A stretch of DNA of 11,413 nucleotides, taken from the NCBI GenBank assembly GCA_946626795.1, contig CAMOUZ010000028.1, positions 1 to 11,413 of the forward strand, read 5' to 3'. Shown here in pieces: positions 6,039 through 11,413 of this stretch. The DNA is from an uncultured Clostridia bacterium. Lineage in GTDB: Bacteria > Bacillota > Clostridia > Christensenellales > CAG-1252. The position numbers were made by a program, and so were the translations under genes. Numbering within the stretch: the first letter of the stretch is position 1; each line of letters opens with the position of its first letter. The notes beneath the pieces are model-generated. The model made no database searches, was not told the DNA's origin, and was given only the letters and a program-made list of their open reading frames with translations.

Positions 6039-9000
6039 ATGGATAAGAAAAGGTTTTCGATCATTTTACTGCTTTTGCTGGTCGCGGTGATAGGCGTCTT
6101 CACCTTTACCGCGTGTAGCAAGAAAACACTCACGCTTACGGTGGAGCCGTATGATGGGACATATGACGGCACGGCGAAGTCCGTCGTGGTCTCGGTCTCC
6201 ACGGGTGACACCGAAGGCTGGGAGATCACCTACGTGAATGACAAAGGCGAGGCGGTGGATGCGCCCGTCAATGCCGGAACGTACGAAGCGACGGTCACCT
6301 TCTCCAAGAAGGGATATCAGCCCGCGACGGAGACGGCTTCGGTTTATATCGCGAAAGCAGCTACGACGGTGAATGTCTGGCCGGAGATCGTTCCGAATTA
6401 CCCTGCGGATGCGCCGGAGATCCTTCGTCTCCGCATCGGCGAGGAATTGGTCTCTTCGATGCTCACCTTTACGAACGTTACGCAAGAGGATTGTCCGACC
6501 GTAGCGTCTGTCCCCGGGACTTTCTCCTGGAGCTCGGGACAGCCGACGTCCACGAAGACCCCCACCTATGATGTCGTCTTTACGCCTGCCGATTCCACGA
6601 ATTACAATACCGTGAAGCTTTCCAAAGCCCTCGGCGCGGATCATAAGCTTCCCGTCACTTTCATACAAGCCACTCCTGTCTTGTATGGTGAGTCCGAAGC
6701 GGCGCAAACGAACAGCAAGCCCAAAGTGTCCAGTTCGACGGGCGTCTTCCGCAGCGGCATGGCGCTGAAAGAGCTCACGCTTTCCAAAGATTTCAAGTAC
6801 GTTGCCGGAGAGAGCACTTCCGAGGTCAAGGTGGAAGGAAGCGTGGAATGGAAGGATCCCGACGAGTCTCTTTCCGTGAGTAAGAATTATTACACTTATG
6901 TCTTCAAGCCGAAGAAAGGTGAGGATTATGAGACCGTCGAAGGCGAAGTCTTCATCGAAGGGATCGAGAAAGGTTTCGTTCGCATCGAAGAAGGCGAGAT
7001 CCCCGAGACCACCGCGGTCAAGCTCGGCGATCCCATTATCAAGAGCGAGATCATCGGAGACCGCGCCACGAATTCCACGTACGGTAAATACGAATGGAAG
7101 GACGGTTATTCCGTCGTCGCAGAGAGCGTCGGCAAATATACATTCACCGCCACGTATACCGCCCTCATTCGCGGCACGAGCGGTGATGTGGAGGATCCCG
7201 AATTCTTGCCGAAAGATATCGAGCTTGTCGTTGAGGTGCTGCCTGCCGACGTCTGTTTCTTCGTGACGACGGGCAAGGGGGCGAATGCCGCAGAGCGCGT
7301 CGTCGGCTCCGTTGAGTACGGCACGGGTCTCGACGGAAATGATCCCGACGCTTGGCTTTATTACAATAAGTGGGATCCGACGAGCCGTCCCGATACCGAG
7401 ACTTGCTTCGACGAGACAGGCAAATGGGACGAAGCGAAAGCCGCGGCGTATTATAAGCCCGAGACCATCGGTTCCGACCGTTATACCATTCAATGGAAAT
7501 ATCTCGAACAGGAAGTAAATACTTTCGAGAATTTAGGCAACGACGTCTATAAGTGTCCCGTGCTCTTTGCTTTCAACGAGGATGCGGATTATGACCGCTT
7601 TGTCGTTCCGGAGGATCCCGAAGGCGTGGAGTCCGTCGGCATCTATGCTTCCGTCAAAGTGGAGAAAAAGAAAGTAAGGAGCGAAGTCTCGAATCCGACG
7701 TCCGCCATCGCGACGGTCGCTTTCGGCACCCTCTTGAAGGACATCCCGCTTCCGCAGGTCGTGACGAGCGGCTCGGGCTATAAGTTCAGAGACGCGGAGA
7801 ATCTCAGCAAGTACATAGAAGGTTCGTTGAAATGGGCGAATGAAATGATCTATGTTCAAGATCCCGAGAACGATATCGACGAGAACCCGAATATCAATAC
7901 GCTGGACGGAAATTTCTATTATAAGGCGTATTTCATTCCCTCCGAAGATTACGATAATTATGAGTCCGAGTCTTATGTCTGGATCCGCGTGGATGTCACG
8001 AAAGCGGTCTTGCAGAATGTGAACGGAAGAGCGAATATGGCGGTCACCGCCGCGCCGAGGTTCGCGGAAGTCTTCTCGGGCACCTCTGTCTCCGAAATTA
8101 CGCTCGAATCCCCCGTTTATATGTATCTCTATGATTATTATCGGATCGGTGCGGACGGCAATATCGTTTATAAAGCGGCGACGGACGCCTCGGCGGAGAG
8201 CGTTATCAAAGGTCGCTATTACGAGATCGTGGATCGCGAATACCGTCTGGCATCTTCTTATAAGAGCGGAACGACGTATTATGTCAGAGAGTATATCCCC
8301 ATTCAGGGCACGCTCTCTTGGGCGAATACCGACGACGTCATCACGACGGGTCAGACGCAGTATTATCTCCTCTTCACGCCCGAATCGCGTTATTATAATA
8401 ACCCCGACAATAACGTCACTCTCATTTCCGCCTTCCGTTTCTCGGTGGATATTCGCGCGTATACGAATAACTCCATCTTCGAGACCGAGGAGATCGACGG
8501 AACGGGCGGCGATACATGGGATAAGGACGTTCGTATCGTCGGCGTGAAAGAAGGTCAACTGACCGCGGGCGATCAGGAGATCGTCATTCAGAAAACGATC
8601 AAGAAGGGCGAGACGGTGTATCGCGTCGTAGAGATCGGCGCGGGCGCTTTCCGCGGAAATAGTACGATCAAGTCCTTCACTTTGCCCGAATCCGTTACCA
8701 AGATCGGGGACGAAGCCTTTAAGGACTGCACGGCGCTCACCGAGATCAATTTCCCCTCGGCTTTGGTTTCCATCGGAAAGGAGGCGTTCTCCGGCTGTAA
8801 GAAGCTCTCTTCGATCAGCGGCATGGAGGATGCGCAATACTTGGAAGAGATCGGAGAGAAGGCGTTCTTCGAGGCGGAGAATCTCCGCAAGCTGACCCTG
8901 CATTCGACGGTGAAAGAGATCGGCGCGGGCGCTTTTGCGAAGTGCTTCTCCCTCTCCGAGTTCACGATTTCCAACAAGTATTATATCGTGAGCGCGGACG

Positions 9001-11413
9001 GCGCGGCTCTCCTTTATTCTAGCGGAAATAACGGCGATCCCGCCACGGGCGTGGGCTATGACACCCTGCATACCTATTTCGCGGCGAATTCCGCTTTGAA
9101 TAGCTATACGATCCCCGACGGCGTCACCGAGATCGGGGACTATGCTTTCGCTTATAACGCCACCTTGATGAATAAAGTCATCGCGCCTTCCGTCGTCGGA
9201 ACGATCGGCTCCTATTCCTTTGCGTATTGCGAGTCTCTCCGTTATGTGTATTTCCTCTCCGACGTGGATGTCGCGGCGGTCAAGAGTACGGCGTTCGAGG
9301 GGAATAAGGATCTCACGATCTACGGTCCCGATAAGAAAGCGGACAATTCGCCCTCCAATATTTATCAGTATTATTACGATAATTACAGGATCGATCCCAT
9401 GACCGACGAGATCCGTTTCGTCCCCTATACGTCGGACGACGAGCTCGGCATCGTGACGGATGAAGGAAATATTTTCCGCTCCACGGTGGCTGTCGACGGC
9501 ACGGTCACGATCAACGGCTTCTCCAAAGGCACCTTTACGAGCGTCTCTTTGACGGAGGCGACTTTTGAGACGAACAGAGTCTTCGTCGAGTATTACATTG
9601 CAAGTCCGAGCGAGCGCGCGTATAAGAAGGTAAGCGCGACGGACGGCTTCATCAGCACGGCGCAGTACTTCGTCTTTACGGAGGATACTTCGGAAAAAGT
9701 GCTTGAAAACGGCGTCCTCGTTATCCCCGCGTATATCCCGTCGAGCCGCTATTCGGCGGTGAGCACTTTCTCCGGTGAGAAAGCGACGGTCACGAAGATC
9801 ACCGGCTTTGCCGGTGTCACGGGCGTCAAGAAGCTCGTCTTGCCCGATACGATCGTATCCATCGAGAATGACGCCTTTAAGTTCTGCTCCTCGCTCGAAG
9901 AGATCATTTTCTCCTCCTCGCTCGAATCCATCGGTTCGGACGCATTCAAGGGTTGCACGTCATTGAAGAGCATCATTCTTCCCGCGTCCTTGAAGACGGT
10001 CGGCGCGAATGCCTTCGCGGATTGCACGGCGTTGGAGTCCGTCATCTTCGAGGCGGATGCAACGCTCGGCGTAAATGTCTTTACGGCTTCCGAGTCTCTG
10101 AATATCTTCGGTCCGGAGAAAGATAAGTCGGGCAATGACACCGCGATCAAGCAGTATTGCGACGGCAAGTATTCTTTCAATGCGGGCACGCAGGCGAGTT
10201 GCTTGCTTTATACGACCTTCGACGACACGAGGACGGTCAGGATCGACGGCGTGAAGCCCCATGTCTGTACGTACGGTCATGAGAAGATCACGATCCCCGA
10301 GACCATCGACGGTTACACCGTGACGGAGATCGCGGACGCCGCTTTCGAGAATAATACCGACATCAAGAGCATCACTTTCCCCGCCACCGTTCGCAAGATC
10401 GGAGACGGCATCTTCGCGGGTTGCACGGAGCTTAAAGAAGTCTCCTTCAAGAGCGATCGTTATTTCACCGTGGACGTCGACGCCATCAGCTTGGAGGCGA
10501 GGGCGATCCTCAGCGGAAACGGCGAGACTCTCCTCTCGTATCTCGCTGTTTCGAAAGAGACGAATTACACGGTGCCTGCCTCCGTCAAGAATATCGTTTC
10601 GGGCAGCTTCGCAGGGGCGGAAAAGCTCGAACTCATTTCGATCGGCGCGCAGGTGAGCTCCATTGCGGCGGACGCCTTCACGGGTTGCTCCTCTCTCACT
10701 AAGATCGAGATATCGAGCGACAATATTTATTTCAGCACGGATCCCAATGGCGCCGCGCTCTATGATAAGGAAGGCACGACCCTTATCGTGTATTTCAACT
10801 ACAATAACGAGACCCTTTATAAAGTGGCTTCCGGCATTACGACGATCGGCGAGAATGCTTTCGCGTCGAATAACGTCATCCAATATGTCGTACTTCCCGA
10901 GAGCGTCCGCGTCATCGAGGCGAATGCCTTTAACGATGCGCGTATGCTCATCAGCGTGACGGTGCAAGGCTCTCTCGATTTCATCGGGAATTCCGCATTT
11001 AAGAATGACATCTCCCTTACGTCCTTCTATGTTGAAGGCGACGTCGCCGTCTTCGGCGCGAATGTCTTCGAGGGATGTGATTCTCTCGTTGCGTACAGTC
11101 CGAACGGCGAGAACCTCGGCTTGTATATCATCGAGAGCAATGATTCTATTGCGGAAGACGCGAAGAAGCAAAAGTTCAATAACTGTTATTCCGCGAATAG
11201 CTTCGAGATCGCGGAGCACGAAACTTCGGTCACCATCAAAAAGATCTCGGATACGATCCGTCAAGCGGAAAAAGAGCTTTATGTCTCCATACCGCCTTAT
11301 ATCAACGGCAAAGAGGTCGCGGCGATCAGCGAGAGCACGGCGGACGTCACCTCCTTCAACGAGACGAACATCGGCAGCCTCGGCAGATTGGTCAGCATCT
11401 ATATCCCGAGCAC
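6039..11413 (+). CDS. Giant MBG/leucine-rich-repeat surface lipoprotein (3' partial)
   Basis: One uninterrupted frame runs from the ATG at 6039 past the window end, at least 1791 residues. The N-terminus (MDKKR, hydrophobic core, FTACS) is a lipoprotein signal peptide with Cys26 as the predicted lipidated residue; Phe at -3 is a slightly weak lipobox. Residues about 30-112 resemble an MBG-type domain (YDGTYDGTAKSV, then APVNAGTYEATVTF and VYIAKA). Five or six diverged modules follow, each centred on a Gly/x-x-Trp strand (Trp164, 271, 353, 486, 599, 761) and an F-x-P-x-x-x-x-Y strand. From about 865 onward BspA-type LRR_5 repeats dominate, with units such as LPESVTKIGDEAFKDCTAL. The protein should sit outside the membrane as an adhesion or scaffold protein; MBG and BspA-like proteins are common on gut Clostridia. 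No enzymatic domain is visible. The start is fixed by AGGAGG at 6028-6033. The C-terminus lies outside the window. Confidence 0.92.
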   Translation, partial: MDKKRFSIILLLLLVAVIGVFTFTACSKKTLTLTVEPYDGTYDGTAKSVVVSVSTGDTEGWEITYVNDKGEAVDAPVNAGTYEATVTFSKKGYQPATETASVYIAKAATTVNVWPEIVPNYPADAPEILRLRIGEELVSSMLTFTNVTQEDCPTVASVPGTFSWSSGQPTSTKTPTYDVVFTPADSTNYNTVKLSKALGADHKLPVTFIQATPVLYGESEAAQTNSKPKVSSSTGVFRSGMALKELTLSKDFKYVAGESTSEVKVEGSVEWKDPDESLSVSKNYYTYVFKPKKGEDYETVEGEVFIEGIEKGFVRIEEGEIPETTAVKLGDPIIKSEIIGDRATNSTYGKYEWKDGYSVVAESVGKYTFTATYTALIRGTSGDVEDPEFLPKDIELVVEVLPADVCFFVTTGKGANAAERVVGSVEYGTGLDGNDPDAWLYYNKWDPTSRPDTETCFDETGKWDEAKAAAYYKPETIGSDRYTIQWKYLEQEVNTFENLGNDVYKCPVLFAFNEDADYDRFVVPEDPEGVESVGIYASVKVEKKKVRSEVSNPTSAIATVAFGTLLKDIPLPQVVTSGSGYKFRDAENLSKYIEGSLKWANEMIYVQDPENDIDENPNINTLDGNFYYKAYFIPSEDYDNYESESYVWIRVDVTKAVLQNVNGRANMAVTAAPRFAEVFSGTSVSEITLESPVYMYLYDYYRIGADGNIVYKAATDASAESVIKGRYYEIVDREYRLASSYKSGTTYYVREYIPIQGTLSWANTDDVITTGQTQYYLLFTPESRYYNNPDNNVTLISAFRFSVDIRAYTNNSIFETEEIDGTGGDTWDKDVRIVGVKEGQLTAGDQEIVIQKTIKKGETVYRVVEIGAGAFRGNSTIKSFTLPESVTKIGDEAFKDCTALTEINFPSALVSIGKEAFSGCKKLSSISGMEDAQYLEEIGEKAFFEAENLRKLTLHSTVKEIGAGAFAKCFSLSEFTISNKYYIVSADGAALLYSSGNNGDPATGVGYDTLHTYFAANSALNSYTIPDGVTEIGDYAFAYNATLMNKVIAPSVVGTIGSYSFAYCESLRYVYFLSDVDVAAVKSTAFEGNKDLTIYGPDKKADNSPSNIYQYYYDNYRIDPMTDEIRFVPYTSDDELGIVTDEGNIFRSTVAVDGTVTINGFSKGTFTSVSLTEATFETNRVFVEYYIASPSERAYKKVSATDGFISTAQYFVFTEDTSEKVLENGVLVIPAYIPSSRYSAVSTFSGEKATVTKITGFAGVTGVKKLVLPDTIVSIENDAFKFCSSLEEIIFSSSLESIGSDAFKGCTSLKSIILPASLKTVGANAFADCTALESVIFEADATLGVNVFTASESLNIFGPEKDKSGNDTAIKQYCDGKYSFNAGTQASCLLYTTFDDTRTVRIDGVKPHVCTYGHEKITIPETIDGYTVTEIADAAFENNTDIKSITFPATVRKIGDGIFAGCTELKEVSFKSDRYFTVDVDAISLEARAILSGNGETLLSYLAVSKETNYTVPASVKNIVSGSFAGAEKLELISIGAQVSSIAADAFTGCSSLTKIEISSDNIYFSTDPNGAALYDKEGTTLIVYFNYNNETLYKVASGITTIGENAFASNNVIQYVVLPESVRVIEANAFNDARMLISVTVQGSLDFIGNSAFKNDISLTSFYVEGDVAVFGANVFEGCDSLVAYSPNGENLGLYIIESNDSIAEDAKKQKFNNCYSANSFEIAEHETSVTIKKISDTIRQAEKELYVSIPPYINGKEVAAISESTADVTSFNETNIGSLGRLVSIYIPS
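6126..8465 (+). repeat. MBG-like domain and Trp-centred beta modules
   Basis: Within the giant lipoprotein, residues about 30-809 contain an MBG-type domain and then diverged modules. Recognisable cores include VPGTFSWSSG (158-167), VEGSVEWKDP (265-274), TYGKYEWKDG (348-357), DRYTIQWKYL, IEGSLKWANE and IQGTLSWANT. Most are followed 20-40 residues later by a strand like YDVVFTPADSTNY or YYLLFTPESRYY. Trp spacing varies (107, 82, 133, 113 and 162 residues), so the modules are not recent copies. They are probably immunoglobulin-like beta sandwiches. Confidence 0.7.
8466..9392 (+). repeat. LRR super-repeat 1 (BspA-type)
   Basis: Residues about 810-1118 of the giant lipoprotein. A short beta lead-in (IFETEEIDG) is followed by LRR_5 units with consensus L-P-x-S/G-V-x-x-I-G-x-x-A-F-x-x-C-x-x-L of 22-24 residues, including KDCTAL, SGCKKL, AKCFSL and AYCESL. 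A DG-AALLY hairpin module at about 985-995 interrupts the run, and the block ends with DLTIYGPDKK and a Tyr-rich tail (YQYYYDNYRI). Confidence 0.82.
9408..10178 (+). repeat. LRR super-repeat 2
   Basis: Residues about 1124-1380. The lead-in IRFVPYTSDDELG and a Tyr-rich insert (about 1185-1234) precede LRR_5 units (FKFCSSL, FKGCTSL, FADCTAL). The block ends with SLNIFGPEKDKSG and YCDGKYSF, matching the end of super-repeat 1. Confidence 0.8.
10197..11192 (+). repeat. LRR super-repeat 3
   Basis: Residues about 1387-1718. The lead-in CLLYTTFDDTRTVRIDG is followed by KITIPETIDGYTVTEIAD and LRR_5 units (FAGCTEL, FTGCSSL, FEGCDSL). Two hairpin modules occur inside, one ending in AILSGNGETLLSYL and one containing GAALYDKEGTTLIVYF. 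The end SLVAYSPNGENLG and FNNCYSANSF is a looser version of the closing module of the first two blocks. Confidence 0.78.
11199..11413 (+). repeat. Start of LRR super-repeat 4 (cut by window end)
   Basis: Residues from about 1721. The lead-in FEIAEHETSVTIKK and ELYVSIPPYINGKEVAAIS resemble the lead-in and IPETIDGYTVTEI entry of super-repeat 3, and the window ends at a strand (LVSIYIPS) that reads like the next LRR entry. Confidence 0.6.

Noticed and set aside
6066..7493. 475-codon open frame on the - strand
   Set aside because: It is codon-aligned antisense to the giant lipoprotein and ends exactly at a sense TTA codon. The product is low-complexity Arg/Ile/Asp-rich text with no domain, whereas the sense frame has clear repeats and a signal peptide.
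7533..9071. 512-codon open frame on the - strand
   Set aside because: Same antisense register, ending at a sense TTA at 7533; rich in Arg, Ile and Asp as expected for the complement of the sense codons.
9960..11264. 434-codon open frame on the - strand
   Set aside because: Same antisense register, ending at the sense TCA at 9960, with no ribosome binding site support or recognisable domain.
8466..11413. LRR repeats as a CRISPR or DNA-level tandem array
   Set aside because: The repeats are conserved as protein, not as DNA, and have no regular spacer pattern.

Overview
The window looks like chromosomal DNA of an anaerobic Gram-positive bacterium, most likely an uncultured gut member of the Clostridia. 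The support is a Bacillota-like DnaB, strong AGGAGG-type ribosome binding sites, near-consensus sigma-A promoters, compact operons joined by ATGA or TGATG overlaps, and a giant surface lipoprotein built from MBG-like and BspA-type leucine-rich repeats. The placement is inferred from gene content and style, not from a marker phylogeny.

Layout. Bases 1-57 are the tail of an unidentified + strand gene. It overlaps a lipoprotein gene (54-836) that has both an N-terminal lipobox and a C-terminal transmembrane helix. Next come the replicative helicase dnaB (838-2247), a compact Sfp-type phosphopantetheinyl transferase (2247-2708) and an acyl carrier protein (2719-2943). These form one tight + strand operon closed by a hairpin. 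A separate + strand gene (3067-4014) encodes an HSL-like alpha/beta hydrolase with its own promoter and a strong terminator. A perfect 30-base palindrome separates it from a convergent - strand pair. That pair is a YwaF/TIGR02206-type (TMEM164-like) membrane protein (4910-5725, first in the operon) and a YhhN/TMEM86-like membrane protein (4158-4913), with a near-consensus promoter upstream. A 313-base divergent intergenic region holds promoters in both directions. From 6039 to the window end runs one uninterrupted reading frame of at least 1791 codons, a giant repeat lipoprotein cut off by the window edge.

How the genes fit together. DnaB opens DNA at the replication fork. The PPTase beside the ACP gene is the enzyme type that puts the 4'-phosphopantetheine arm on Ser34 of that ACP, so the operon couples replication with activation of the fatty-acid carrier. 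The two - strand membrane genes resemble the bacterial relatives of two animal ether-lipid enzymes, TMEM164 (acyltransferase) and TMEM86 (lysoplasmalogenase). Their translational coupling suggests a small plasmalogen or ether-phospholipid remodelling operon, which I regard as the most interesting hypothesis here. The giant lipoprotein is probably a cell-surface adhesion or scaffold protein. Its LRR half is organised in large super-repeats of about 260-330 residues.
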